A stretch of DNA of 32,285 bases from Streptomyces roseochromogenus subsp. oscitans DS 12.976 (GCF_000497445.1 NZ_CM002285.1:7824322-7856606), one strand, 5' to 3'. Shown: positions 1-9,666, counted from the stretch's first letter. Notes: a model not told the origin generated them from the sequence alone. Made by a program: numbers and translations.

Positions 1-64
1 CGACCTGGCACTGCTGCCGGCCGGGACCACGCCTCCGGGCGAGCCCCTGTACGTGAAGGGATGA
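1..64 (+). CDS. C-terminal end of an upstream gene, possibly SseB family
   Basis: Only the last 20 codons and the TGA stop lie in the window, read in the frame that starts at base 2. The tail reads DLALLPAGTTPPGEPLYVKG. The codons have the strong G/C third-position bias of the genes nearby, so this is a real gene end. A tail of the type ALLP-G-PPGEPLY resembles the C-terminus of SseB-domain proteins found near infC in Streptomyces, but 20 residues cannot prove the family. It converges on the DUF1844 gene with 1 base between the two stop codons. Confidence 0.5.
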   Translation, partial: DLALLPAGTTPPGEPLYVKG

Positions 65-65
65 C

Positions 66-434
66 TCAGCCGTAGACCGGGCCGGTGTACTTCTCGCCCG
101 GCCCCTGGCCCGGCTCGTCCGGGACGATCGACGCCTCGCGGAACGCCAGCTGCAGCGACTTCAGGCCGTCGCGCAGCGGGGCCGCGTGGAAGGAGCTGAT
201 CTCGGTCGCGCTCGCGTCCAGCAGGCCGGCGAGCCCGGTGATCAGCTTGCGGGCCTCGTCCAGGTCCTTGTACTTCTCGCCCTCCTCGCTCAGCCCGAGC
301 TTCACGGCGGCGGCGCTCATCAGGTTGACGGCGACCGTCACGATCACCTCGACGGCGGGGACCTCGGCGATGTCCCGGGTCATCGCGTCGAAGTCGGGAT
401 TGTCAGCGGGGTTCTCAGGAGGGGTCTGGCTCAT
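66..434 (-). CDS. DUF1844 family protein
   Basis: A 122-residue acidic soluble protein. The region from about residue 15 to 90, with a helix of the type EVIVTVAVNLMSAAAVKLGL followed by KDLDEARKLITGLAGLLDA, matches the DUF1844 pattern of a short helical domain of unknown function. I chose the ATG at 434 (MSQTPPENP). The frame stays open upstream to 788, but that extension is Arg/Pro/Gly-rich, antisense to the infC leader, and looks non-coding. The gene is divergent from infC, and DUF1844 genes commonly sit beside infC in actinobacteria. The function is not known. No signal peptide or membrane segment is seen apart from the hydrophobic helix, which looks like a buried helix. Confidence 0.85.
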   Translation of the reverse strand: MSQTPPENPADNPDFDAMTRDIAEVPAVEVIVTVAVNLMSAAAVKLGLSEEGEKYKDLDEARKLITGLAGLLDASATEISSFHAAPLRDGLKSLQLAFREASIVPDEPGQGPGEKYTGPVYG

Positions 435-699
435 GCCCCACACGATAAGCGGTGCGGGCTCACGTCCTCCGATTAGCCCTTCCTGGACGGTGCTGCTAAC
501 CTTTTGTAACGACCGGCTGGACATGCCCTGTGAACAACTGGGCGTCCGGCCCACAAGTGGAGGCTCCGATCTCCCACCTGACCGTCCTCCGGGACGGCGG
601 GTCACCCGGTCAGGCGGCCACCATCGTTCCGTACGGACGATGGAGTCGCCCGAAAGCGCGCCCCGCGGCATCGCGGCGGTGCTCCGGTAGTGTGTTGGA
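435..699. other. Gene-free divergent region upstream of infC, rich in hairpins
   Basis: No coding frame with convincing start and codon use was found here. The region separates the minus-strand DUF1844 gene from the plus-strand infC operon and must hold promoters for both. A 6-bp hairpin lies at 582-597 (CCGTCC, loop TCCG, GGACGG), and a larger inverted repeat lies at 621-643. A TAGTGT hexamer at 688-693 fits the Streptomyces -10 pattern TANNNT for an infC promoter, but no good -35 box stands 17-18 bases upstream. If transcription starts further upstream, these hairpins belong to a structured infC leader RNA. Confidence 0.5.
621..643. repeat. 23-base inverted repeat in the infC leader region
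   Basis: CCATCGT (621-627) pairs with ACGATGG (637-643), and the centre CCGTACGG (629-636) is itself a perfect palindrome, leaving only T628 unpaired. It could be an RNA hairpin in the infC leader, a terminator of something upstream, or a protein-binding site between the two divergent genes. The sequence does not decide. Confidence 0.7.
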
Positions 700-730
700 G
701 CCCCGCCTGTGATCGTCCGGGGCATTTTTT
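700..730 (+). terminator. Attenuator-like intrinsic terminator in the infC leader
   Basis: GCCCCG (700-705) pairs with CGGGGC (718-723) around a 12-base loop and is followed by A and six T (725-730). A run of six T is unusual in this GC-rich genome. It lies 85 bases before the infC start, so most transcripts entering the operon would meet it. IF3-L35-L20 operons are classically controlled by L20 in their leaders; attenuation at this hairpin is my inference. A perfect palindrome GTTAGGTCTAAC (744-755) follows and may take part in an alternative fold. Confidence 0.6.
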
Positions 731-814
731 GTGCTTCGGCGCGGTTAGGTCTAACGAAAAGAGACATACGCGGCTGTCCGCCAGACAACCGTGTGGTGCT
801 ACCGAGGAGGATCC

Positions 815-1453
815 ATCAGCGCCGAGCCCCGCATCAACGACCGGATTCGCGTTCCCGAGGTGCGACTTGTCGGTCCCAGTGGCGAGCAGGTGGGCATTGT
901 CCCGCTCGCTAAGGCACTGGAGCTTGCGCAGGAGTACGACCTGGACCTGGTCGAGGTCGCGGCGAACGCCCGTCCGCCCGTGTGCAAGCTCATGGACTAC
1001 GGGAAGTTCAAGTACGAGTCGGCCATGAAGGCCCGTGAAGCGCGCAAGAACCAGGCGCACACGGTCATCAAGGAGATGAAGCTCCGGCCGAAGATCGACC
1101 CGCACGACTATGACACCAAGAAGGGTCACGTCGTACGGTTCCTCAAGCAGGGCGACAAGGTCAAGATCACGATCATGTTCCGTGGTCGCGAGCAGTCCCG
1201 GCCCGAGCTGGGCTACCGACTGCTGCAGCGCCTCGCGGAGGACGTCCAGGACCTCGGTTTCGTCGAGTCGAACCCGAAGCAGGACGGCCGCAACATGATC
1301 ATGGTCCTCGGTCCGCACAAGAAGAAGACCGAGGCCATGGCCGAGGCCCGACAGGCGCAGGAAGCCCGCAAGGCGGAGGCGAAGGCCAACCCCGGTCGTT
1401 CGCAGAACCCTGCCGAGGCTGAGGCGTCCGCCGAGGAGCCCGCCGAGGCGTGA
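815..1453 (+). CDS. infC: Translation initiation factor IF-3, ATC start codon
   Basis: IF-3 binds the 30S subunit, checks the start codon-anticodon match in the P site and keeps subunits apart. The N-terminal domain begins [15 protein letters not shown] and contains [22 protein letters not shown] basic linker [21 protein letters not shown] joins it to the C-terminal domain, which ends near residue 180. An Ala/Glu-rich tail of about 30 residues follows, as in other actinomycetes. I chose the ATC at 815 (ISAEPRIND...): GAGGAGGA at 804-811 stands just before it, and IF-3 genes are known to use rare start codons for self-regulation. The GTG at 791 in the same frame would place the ribosome site inside the gene and add eight non-conserved residues. 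First gene of infC-rpmI-rplT. With the ATC start the protein is 212 residues. Confidence 0.95.
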   Translation: MSAEPRINDRIRVPEVRLVGPSGEQVGIVPLAKALELAQEYDLDLVEVAANARPPVCKLMDYGKFKYESAMKAREARKNQAHTVIKEMKLRPKIDPHDYDTKKGHVVRFLKQGDKVKITIMFRGREQSRPELGYRLLQRLAEDVQDLGFVESNPKQDGRNMIMVLGPHKKKTEAMAEARQAQEARKAEAKANPGRSQNPAEAEASAEEPAEA

Positions 1454-1564
1454 TCCCGGGGGACCCCGGTCCCCAAGGATGTAATCGATACAAGAGCGAC
1501 GCTCCACCGTGCCCGGTTTCGCGACCGGGCACCGGAGCGCCACCGACGAGGAGATAACGGCGCT

Positions 1565-1759
1565 ATGCCGAAGAACAAGTCGCACAGCGGTGCCAGCAAG
1601 CGCTTCAAGATCACCGGCTCCGGCAAGGTGCTGCGCGAGCGCGCCGGCAAGCGCCACCTGCTCGAGCACAAGTCGTCCCGCGTCACGCGTCGCCTCACCG
1701 GCAACGCCGAGATGGCCCCGGGCGACGCCGCGAAGATCAAGAAGCTTCTCGGCAAGTGA
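1565..1759 (+). CDS. rpmI: 50S ribosomal protein L35
   Basis: A 64-residue very basic protein of the large ribosomal subunit. [20 protein letters not shown] is the classic L35 opening, and [14 protein letters not shown] is the conserved middle. The length is the normal family length. The ATG at 1565 is preceded by GAGGAG at a suitable distance. It lies 111 bases after infC and 106 bases before rplT in the usual order. No separate terminator is visible in either gap, so the three genes are probably cotranscribed. Confidence 0.98.
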   Translation: MPKNKSHSGASKRFKITGSGKVLRERAGKRHLLEHKSSRVTRRLTGNAEMAPGDAAKIKKLLGK

Positions 1760-1865
1760 TGTACCCGGCGCTCGTCACCCTCTGAGCGCCGTACGTCAGG
1801 ACCGGGACCCAGTCGTTTCCGGGTCGTGTGAGCACCCCCACGACCCCGCTACAAGGAGTTAACAA

Positions 1866-2249
1866 GTGGCACGCGTCAAGCGGGCAGTCAACGCCCACAA
1901 GAAGCGCCGGGCGATCCTCGAGCAGGCCTCCGGCTACCGCGGTCAGCGTTCGCGTCTGTACCGCAAGGCCAAGGAGCAGGTCACCCACTCGCTGGTCTAC
2001 AACTACAACGACCGCAAGAAGCGCAAGGGCGACTTCCGTCAGCTGTGGATCCAGCGCATCAACGCCGCTGCCCGCGCCAACGGCATCACCTACAACCGCT
2101 TCATCCAGGGCCTGAAGGCCGCGAACGTCGAGGTCGACCGCAAGATCCTGGCCGAGCTGGCCGTGAACGACGCGAACGCGTTCGCCGCGCTCGTCGAGGT
2201 CGCGCAGAAGGCGCTGCCGTCGGACGTCAACGCGCCGAAGGCAGCGTGA
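1866..2249 (+). CDS. rplT: 50S ribosomal protein L20
   Basis: A 127-residue basic protein that binds 23S rRNA early in large-subunit assembly. In other bacteria it represses its own operon by binding the leader mRNA. The family signatures are [20 protein letters not shown] at the start, then [16 protein letters not shown] and [17 protein letters not shown]. The start is GTG at 1866, with AAGGAG just upstream. An Ala/Lys tail follows the globular core. It is the last gene of the operon, since a strong hairpin begins 31 bases after the stop. Confidence 0.98.
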   Translation: MARVKRAVNAHKKRRAILEQASGYRGQRSRLYRKAKEQVTHSLVYNYNDRKKRKGDFRQLWIQRINAAARANGITYNRFIQGLKAANVEVDRKILAELAVNDANAFAALVEVAQKALPSDVNAPKAA

Positions 2250-2279
2250 CGCTGCGCTGGCTTCAGCCGACGTGACTGT

Positions 2280-2320
2280 AGGACCCGCAGGCTTTCATGG
2301 CTTGCGGGTCCTGTTGTTGG
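2280..2320 (+). terminator. Intrinsic terminator of the infC-rpmI-rplT operon
   Basis: A 13-bp stem (2280-2292 with 2300-2312, one G-T pair) closes a loop of seven bases, TTTCATG. The right arm is followed by GTTGTTGG, a modest T-rich tail. Its position just after rplT and its strength make it the operon terminator. Confidence 0.85.
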
Positions 2321-2330
2321 GGGCCCTCCG

Positions 2331-2420
2331 TAGTCGCTCGGCTGCGGGTGCGTGGGGGCTTGTCGCGCCCACGCGGCGGAGCCGCACATTGACACCGTCC
2401 CGCGCCCCTCAGCGGGGCGC
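2331..2420. repeat. Palindromic intergenic element of a kind common in Streptomyces
   Basis: The stretch begins TAGTCGCTCGGCTGCGGGTG, contains a hairpin GCGGC-GGA-GCCGC (2373-2385) and ends in a 7-bp hairpin GCGCCCC-TCAGC-GGGGCGC (2402-2420). From memory, near-identical wording (CGCTCGGCTGCGGGT..., CACGCGGCGGAGCCGCAC..., CCGCGCCCCT) recurs in intergenic gaps of many Streptomyces chromosomes. It codes for nothing I can support. It could act as an extra terminator between rplT and the methylase gene. Confidence 0.6.
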
Positions 2421-2470
2421 TGCAGCTCAGCGGCGTCACTTAAGAGAAGACTTTGAAGGTGAAGGACAGG

Positions 2471-3325
2471 ATGCCCACCCCTGAGCTGATCTCCCCCCGC
2501 TCCGCCCGTGTCAGCGCAGCGCGGCGGCTTGCCAAGCGGAACTTCCGGGGGAAGGACCGGCTGTTTCTCGCGGAGGGGCCGCAGGCCGTCAGGGAGGCGG
2601 CTGGGCATCAGGCCGGTGGCATCCCCACCCTGGTCGAACTGTTCGCCACGGTCGAGGCCGCGGAGCGGTACGCCGACATCATCGGCGAGGCCCGCACCGC
2701 CGGCGCCCGGGTGCATCTCGCCTCCGAGGACGTCATCGCCGACATCTCCACCACCGTCACCCCGCAGGGGCTGGTCGGGGTGTGCCGGTTCCTGGACACG
2801 CCGTTCGAGGAGATCCTCGCCGCCCGGCCGAAGCTGGTCGCCGTGCTGGCCCATGTGCGCGACCCCGGCAACGCCGGGACCGTGCTGCGGTGTGCCGACG
2901 CCGCCGGTGCCGAGGCCGTCGTACTCACCGACGCCTCCGTCGACCTCTACAACCCCAAGGCCGTGCGCGCCTCCGTCGGCTCCCACTTCCATCTGCCCGT
3001 CGCCGTCGGTGTGCCCGTCGAGCGGGCCGTGGCCGGGCTGAAGGGCGCCGGCGTGCGGATCCTCGCCGCCGACGGTGCCGGGACCGACGATCTGGACGAC
3101 GAACTCGACAAGGGCACCATGGGCGGGCCGACCGCCTGGCTGTTCGGCAACGAGGCCTGGGGGCTGCCGGAGGAGACCCGCGCGCTCGCCGACGCCGTCG
3201 TCCGCGTGCCCATCCATGGAAAGGCCGAGAGCCTGAACCTGGCGACGGCCGCCGCCGTATGTCTTTACGCATCGGCCCGTGCACAACGCGCCAACGGAGG
3301 GTGCCGCACCGTCACCCAGAGCTAG
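2471..3325 (+). CDS. RNA methyltransferase, TrmH/SpoU family
   Basis: A 284-residue S-adenosylmethionine-dependent RNA methylase, probably acting on a ribose 2'-oxygen of rRNA. The first 105 residues form the SpoU substrate-binding domain. The SPOUT knot domain carries all three motifs: HVRDPGNAGTVLRCADAAGA, WLFGNEAWGLPEE and VRVPIHGKAESLNLATAAAV. I chose ATG 2471 (MPTPELISP), preceded by AAGG-rich sequence. GTG 2459 and TTG 2453 are alternatives that add four to six residues. Position after rplT and before a kinase gene is the conserved Streptomyces order. The exact rRNA target cannot be read from the sequence. Confidence 0.92.
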   Translation: MPTPELISPRSARVSAARRLAKRNFRGKDRLFLAEGPQAVREAAGHQAGGIPTLVELFATVEAAERYADIIGEARTAGARVHLASEDVIADISTTVTPQGLVGVCRFLDTPFEEILAARPKLVAVLAHVRDPGNAGTVLRCADAAGAEAVVLTDASVDLYNPKAVRASVGSHFHLPVAVGVPVERAVAGLKGAGVRILAADGAGTDDLDDELDKGTMGGPTAWLFGNEAWGLPEETRALADAVVRVPIHGKAESLNLATAAAVCLYASARAQRANGGCRTVTQS

Positions 3326-3334
3326 TAGGGTGAC
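3311..3334 (+). promoter_or_regulatory. Inverted repeat over a -10 box before the sensor kinase gene
   Basis: GTCACCC (3311-3317) and GGGTGAC (3328-3334) form a perfect 7-bp inverted repeat with a 10-base gap, spanning the stop codon of the methylase gene. TAGGGT (3326-3331) fits the -10 consensus and would place the transcript start about 38 bases before the kinase start. No clear -35 box is seen. It may be an operator or a short terminator hairpin. Confidence 0.45.
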
Positions 3335-3375
3335 CAGCTCGGGGCCCTGCGCCGTCTGAGAGGTGGGGTACGGGG

Positions 3376-4518
3376 ATGAGTGTGGCCGGCATGAGCACCG
3401 CGCCGGGGGGACCGGAGGGACGGGACGCGCGGCGGGTATCCGTGTCCCGGTACGGCGATCATGCGGAGCTCGACCCCGACCAGCTGCCCGACGGCCTCGT
3501 CGTCGCCGACGAGCACGGCCGGGTCGTCTGCTTCAACGCCGCCGCCGGCCGGATCACCGCCGTACGCGCCGCCGACGCCCTCGGGCAGCCGCTGGAGAAG
3601 GCGCTGCCGTTAGAGGATCTGGAGGGGCGGCGGTGGTGGCAGCTCACCGATCCCTATGGGGGGCTCGCCATCCGGGTACGGCAGCCGGAGCGGAATCTGC
3701 TGCTGCCGGGAGGGCGGGAGGTGCTCGTCTCCGCCCGGTACATCCGGGCCGAACCCCTCGGGCCGGTCCAGCGCGTCGTCGTCTGTCTGCGGGACACCGA
3801 GGCCCGCCGCCGTACCGAGCGCAGCCACGCCGAGCTGATAGCGACGGTCGCCCATGAGCTGCGCTCGCCCCTCACCTCCGTGAAGGGCTTCACCGCCACG
3901 CTCCTCGCCAAGTGGGAACGCTTCACCGACGACCAGAAGCGGCTGATGCTGGAGACCGTCGACGCCGACGCCGACCGGGTCACCCGCCTCATCGCCGAGC
4001 TGCTGGACATCTCCAGGATCGACAGCGGACGGCTGGAGGTGCGCCGGCAGCTCGTCGACATCGGGGCCGCCGTCTCCCGGCACATCCAGGCCTACGTCGC
4101 CGCCGGCCAGCCCGCCGACCGCTTTCTGCTCCGCATCGAACAGCCGCTGCCCGCCCTGTGGGCCGACCCCGACAAGATCGACCAGGTCCTCAGCAACCTC
4201 ATCGAAAATGCCGTGCGGCACGGCGAAGGAACCGTCACCATGGACGTCACACCCTGCGCATCCCCGCGCGAGGGCGAGGAAACCGGCACATCGGTCACGG
4301 TGAGCGACGAGGGTCCCGGCATCCCGGAGGAGTCCATGAACCGCGTCTTCACCCGCTTCTGGCGGGGCAGCAAGCGCGGCGGCACCGGCCTCGGGCTGTA
4401 CATCGTCAAGGGCATCGTCGAAGCCCACGGCGGCACCATCACGGTCGGCCGCGCCCCCGGCGGCGGCGCCGAGTTCCGATTTACGTTGCCCGTGGGGGCC
4501 CCCGCGTACCTCGCCTGA
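3376..4518 (+). CDS. Soluble PAS-domain sensor histidine kinase
   Basis: A 380-residue two-component sensor kinase. Residues about 35-140 form a PAS domain (LPDGLVVADEHGRVVCFNAA), and 145-215 form the HisKA dimerization domain with the H-box TVAHELRSPLTSVKGF and phospho-acceptor His160. The rest is the HATPase domain, with N-box DQVLSNLIENAVRHG, G1 box DEGPGIP and G2 box GTGLGLYIVKGIVEAHGG. There is no signal peptide or membrane segment, so it senses something in the cytoplasm. No response regulator gene is adjacent, so it is an orphan. It lies between the rRNA methylase and pheS, and this place is conserved in Streptomyces. Signal and partner are unknown. Confidence 0.93.
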   Translation: MSVAGMSTAPGGPEGRDARRVSVSRYGDHAELDPDQLPDGLVVADEHGRVVCFNAAAGRITAVRAADALGQPLEKALPLEDLEGRRWWQLTDPYGGLAIRVRQPERNLLLPGGREVLVSARYIRAEPLGPVQRVVVCLRDTEARRRTERSHAELIATVAHELRSPLTSVKGFTATLLAKWERFTDDQKRLMLETVDADADRVTRLIAELLDISRIDSGRLEVRRQLVDIGAAVSRHIQAYVAAGQPADRFLLRIEQPLPALWADPDKIDQVLSNLIENAVRHGEGTVTMDVTPCASPREGEETGTSVTVSDEGPGIPEESMNRVFTRFWRGSKRGGTGLGLYIVKGIVEAHGGTITVGRAPGGGAEFRFTLPVGAPAYLA

Positions 4519-5790
<1,272 letters not shown>

Positions 5791-5791
<1 letters not shown>

Positions 5792-8319
5792 TGCGGGTCC
5801 CGCTTTCTTGGCTGCGGGAGTACGTCGACCTGCCGGCGACGGAAACCGGCCGCGACGTCCAGGAGAAGCTCGTGTCGGCCGGCCTGGAGGTCGAGACCGT
5901 CGAGCAGCTCGGCGCCGACCTCAAGGGCCCGCTGGTCGTCGGCCAGGTGCTGACCATCGAGGAGCTGACGGAGTTCAAGAAGCCGATCCGCTTCTGCACC
6001 GTCGACGTCGGCCAGGCCAACGGCACCGGCGAGCCCCAGGAGATCGTCTGCGGCGCCCGCAACTTCGCCGTCGGCGACAAGGTCGTCGTGGTCCTGCCCG
6101 GCGCCACGCTGCCCGGCGGCTTCTCCATCGCCGCCCGCAAGACGTACGGCAAGACGTCCCACGGCATGATCTGCTCCGGCGACGAGCTGGGCATGGGCGA
6201 CGACGGCACGCACGGCATCATCGTGCTGCCGCCGGAGACCGAGGTCGGCAAGGACGCCATCGAGCTGCTGGAGCTGGTCGACGAGGTCCTGGACATCGCC
6301 GTCACGGCCAACCGCGGCGACTGTCTGTCCATCCGCGGCGTCGCCCGCGAGACCGCCATCGCCTACGGCCTGCCGCTGCGCGACCCGGCCCTGATCGACG
6401 TACCGGCCCCGAACGCATACGGCTACCCGGTCCAGGTCACCGACCCGTTCGGCTGCGACCGCTTCACCGCGCGCACGGTCACCGGCCTGCGCCCCGAGGC
6501 ACGCTCCCCGATCTGGCTGCAGCGCCGGCTGCAGAAGGTCGGCATGCGCCCGATCTCGCTCGCCGTCGACATCACGAACTACGTGATGATGGAGCTGGGC
6601 CAGCCCCTGCACGCCTACGACCGCTCCCTGGTCCAGGGCACGATCGGCGTGCGCCGGGCTGCGGAGGGCGAGAAGCTCGTCACCCTCGACGGCGTCGAGC
6701 GCAAGCTGCACGCCGAGGACCTGGTCATCACCGACGACCGGGGCCCGATCGGCCTCGCCGGCGTGATGGGCGGCGCGAACACGGAGATCGCGGACCACGA
6801 GGTCACCGAGAACGGCGTGAACGGCACCACCGACGTGGTCATCGAGGCGGCTCACTTCGACGCCGTCGCGATCGCCCGTACGTCCCGTCGCCACAAGCTG
6901 CTGTCCGAGGCGTCCCGCCGCTTCGAGCGCGGTGTCGACCCGCAGGCCGCCGCGGCCGCCGCGCAGCGCACGGTGGACCTGCTGGTCCTCCTCGCGGGCG
7001 GTACGGCGGAGGCCGGGGTCACCGAGGTCATCGCGCCCTCGGCCCCGCACACCCTCACCGTCCCGGCCGACCACCCGGACAAGGTGGCGGGCGTCGACTA
7101 CGGCCGCGAGACGGTCGTCCGCCGCCTCCAGGAGGTCGGCTGCGACGTCTACGGGCAGGACGAGCTGATCGTCACCGTCCCGTCCTGGCGGCCCGACCTC
7201 GTCGACCCGAACGACATCGCCGAGGAGGTCATCCGCCTGGAGGGCTACGAGAACCTGCCCTCCACGCTGCCCAAGCTCCCCTCGGGCCGAGGCCTGACCC
7301 ACCGGCAGCGGCTGCATCGCCGGGCCGGCCGGACGCTGGCCGGCGCGGGCTACGTCGAGGCGCCCACCTACCCCTTCGTCAGCGAGCAGATCTTCGACCA
7401 GCTCGGCCTGGAGTCCGACGACCCGGCCCGCCGTGTCGTCAAGCTGGTCAACCCGCTCAGTGACGAGGAGCCCGCGCTCCGTACGACGCTGCTGCCGGGT
7501 CTGCTCGGTGCGCTGCGGCGCAACGACGGCCGGGGCAGCCATGACCTGGCGCTGTTCGAGACGGGTCTGGTGTTCCACCCCCGGCAGGAGCAGGAGCGGG
7601 CAGTCGCCACGCACCTGCCCGTCGACCGGCGTCCTACCGACGAGGAGATCGCCGCGCTCAACGCCGCGCTGCCCGAGCAGCCGCGGCACGTGGCCGTCGT
7701 CCTCAGCGGCGCCCGCGAGCAGGCCGGCTGGTGGGGTCAGGGCCGTCCGGCCGGGTGGGCCGACGTCGTCGAGGCAGCGCGTGCCGTCGCCCGTGAGGCC
7801 GGTGCCGAACTGATCGTCCGCAAGGGCCAGTACGGTCCATGGCACCCCGGCCGGTGCGCCGAGCTGGTGATCGCCGCCGACGGCACGGACCGGGTCGTGG
7901 GCCACGCGGGAGAACTGCACCCGCGGGTGTTGAAGGCCCTTGGTCTGCCCGAGCGCACCTGTGCGATGGAGCTGAACCTGGACGCCCTGGAGGCGGTGGG
8001 TGACGGCACCCCGCAGGCGCCGCGGATCTCCACGTTCCCGGTCGCCACGCAGGATGTCGCCCTCGTGGTCGACAAGCCGGTCCCCTCCGGGGAGGTCGAG
8101 GCGGCGCTTCGCGAGGGCGCGGGCGAACTCCTCGAGTCCATCCGGCTGTTCGACGTGTACGAGAACGCCGAGCAGCTGGGCGACGGCAAGAAGTCCCTGG
8201 CGTACGCGCTCCGCTTCCGCGCGGGTGACCGGACGCTGACGGTGGACGAGGCGTCGGCGGCCCGGGACGCGGCGGTCGCCCTCGCGGGCGAGCGGACGGG
8301 AGCCGTTCTGAGGGGCTGA
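5791..8319 (+). CDS. pheT: Phenylalanine-tRNA ligase beta subunit
   Basis: An 842-residue subunit with full bacterial domain order. It opens [15 protein letters not shown], then an EMAP/OB tRNA-binding domain (about 42-150), the B3/B4 editing domain that hydrolyses mischarged Tyr ([20 protein letters not shown]), and the B5 domain. A catalytic-like core ([21 protein letters not shown]) follows, and the protein ends in the anticodon-binding FDX-ACB domain ([20 protein letters not shown]). It starts at ATG 5791, overlapping the pheS stop by one base, so the partners are made in equal amounts. Nothing is truncated. Confidence 0.97.
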
Positions 8320-8357
8320 TCGCCCTGGGCGGTTTCGGGGGCACCCCTTCGGCGAGC

Positions 8358-8369
8358 TGCATAAATGCG
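8358..8369. promoter_or_regulatory. Short A/T-centred palindrome after pheT
   Basis: TGCAT-AA-ATGCG contains the perfect palindrome GCAT-AA-ATGC (8359-8368). It recalls an ARG-box half-site pair, but the gap is 2 rather than 4 bases, so I do not call it an ArgR site. It is followed at once by TTGACC (8372-8377), a good -35 box without a matching -10 box at 17-18 bases. It stands 155 bases before the phosphatase start. Confidence 0.3.
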
Positions 8370-8512
8370 AGTTGACCGACTCGGGCTCACTCGATCGGGT
8401 GGGAACTCATGGCGATCTGGTCTCTTCGGGCCATGGCGTCGACAGAATCGGACCGGCCTTTCGGGGTCGGTCCGTCTGCTCTGTCAGGGACTCTCCATGG
8501 GGGACCAGAGGC

Positions 8513-9610
8513 ATGATCCGCATCAAGGCACGGGCACCCACCACTCGGGGAGCCGTACTGCCCACGCTCTGGGGAGCCGTGGCGGTCGCCTACAAGTACG
8601 GCTGCCCGCTGGCCCAGCAGACCGGGCTCGGGGCGCGCATCGTCACCAGCGCCGTCTTCCTCGCCGTCGGCACCGGGCTCATCCTCCATGTCCGGCGCGC
8701 GCTGCTGCGTGAGCTGCGCCAGGCCCGCCGGGTGGCACGGGCCGCGCAGAGCGTCGTACTGCGTCCGCCGCCGCCGCGCCTCGACGGGCTGAACGTCGCC
8801 GCGGCCCAGCTGTCCGCCGATCGCGGGGCGAGCGTCGGCGGCGACCTGTACGAGGCGATCGCCACCGAGTACGGGGTGCGGGTGGTGATGGGTGATGTGC
8901 GCGGGCACGGTCTGGCCGCCCTCGGCACCGTCGCCGCCGTCCTCGGCAGCTTCCGCGAGGCGGCTCATGACGAGCCCGAACTCGGCGGCGTCCTGCGCCG
9001 GCTGGAGCGCGCCCTCGCCCGGCACCTGCGCGAGCGGGCCCATGCCGAACACCCGGCCCACGGCAGCGCGGACCCCGACCACCCGGTCGCCGAGGAGTTC
9101 GTCACGGTCCTGCTCCTGCAGATCGGCCGGGACGGCGAGCTGCACGCCCTCAACTGCGGCCATCCATGGCCGTATCGGATCAGCGGCGCGAGGGTCGAGC
9201 CGCTGGCGCGTGTCGATCCGCTGCCTCCGCTGGGGCCGTTTCCGCTCCCGGCCGAGCTGGAGGCGGAGTCCTGTGGCCAACTGGCCCCGGGTGACTCCCT
9301 CGTCCTCTTCACGGACGGCGTGGAAGACGCACGGGACGGCCGGGGCCGCTTCTTCTCGCTGCCGAGGACGCTGCGCGAAGCCGCACGGGATCACCCTGTC
9401 TCTCCCCAGACGGTTCTGCGCACCCTCTTCGCAGCGCTCTTGCACCACACGGGCGGCAAGCCCACGGATGACATAGCGCTACTGGTCCTACGGAACGACC
9501 GGGCGCGGGGCAAGCTGCCTCACCCCGCAGCCGCCCCTCGCCTGGCCAAGCCACCGCTTTTCGAGGGGGAGCCGGTGGCTTGGCCAGTCTCTTGCGAGGA
9601 CTCCCAGTGA
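8513..9610 (+). CDS. Membrane-anchored PP2C/SpoIIE-type serine phosphatase
   Basis: A 365-residue metal-dependent Ser/Thr phosphatase of the RsbU/SpoIIE type, which usually dephosphorylates anti-anti-sigma proteins. Two hydrophobic segments near the N-terminus (residues about 12-30 and 40-60) should anchor it in the membrane with the enzyme inside the cell. The PP2C aspartates are present in SVGGDLYEA, VMGDVRGHG, LFTDGVEDARD and KPTDDIALLVL, so it should be active. I chose ATG 8513 (MIRIKARAPTTRG). An in-frame TTG at 8372 would add 47 residues without hydrophobic or conserved sequence. No sensor domain is seen. The last 25 codons overlap a 15-bp inverted repeat. Confidence 0.9.
   Translation: MIRIKARAPTTRGAVLPTLWGAVAVAYKYGCPLAQQTGLGARIVTSAVFLAVGTGLILHVRRALLRELRQARRVARAAQSVVLRPPPPRLDGLNVAAAQLSADRGASVGGDLYEAIATEYGVRVVMGDVRGHGLAALGTVAAVLGSFREAAHDEPELGGVLRRLERALARHLRERAHAEHPAHGSADPDHPVAEEFVTVLLLQIGRDGELHALNCGHPWPYRISGARVEPLARVDPLPPLGPFPLPAELEAESCGQLAPGDSLVLFTDGVEDARDGRGRFFSLPRTLREAARDHPVSPQTVLRTLFAALLHHTGGKPTDDIALLVLRNDRARGKLPHPAAAPRLAKPPLFEGEPVAWPVSCEDSQ
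9542..9587 (+). terminator. 15-bp perfect hairpin inside the 3' end of the phosphatase gene
   Basis: CTGGCCAAGCCACCG (9542-9556) pairs perfectly with CGGTGGCTTGGCCAG (9573-9587) around 16 bases, followed by TCTCTTGCG. It has the strength of a Streptomyces terminator, yet it lies 21 bases before the stop codon. The coding tail RLAKPPLFEGEPVAWPVSCEDSQ is therefore probably a read-through extension beyond the conserved domain. Confidence 0.65.
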
Positions 9611-9666
9611 ACCGGGCTCGCCACGCTGCGCGACAGTGCGCGTACGCTGCGGATGCGGGCACTCCG

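Noticed and set aside
8358..8369. TGCAT-AA-ATGCG after pheT as an ArgR box
   Set aside because: The half-sites are 2 rather than 4 bases apart and there is no second box, in contrast to the argC site.
8401..8430. GGAAC ... TCT as a possible sigma-E-type promoter before the phosphatase gene
   Set aside because: The spacing to the best -10 match is off and the match is short; it is not better than chance in this sequence.
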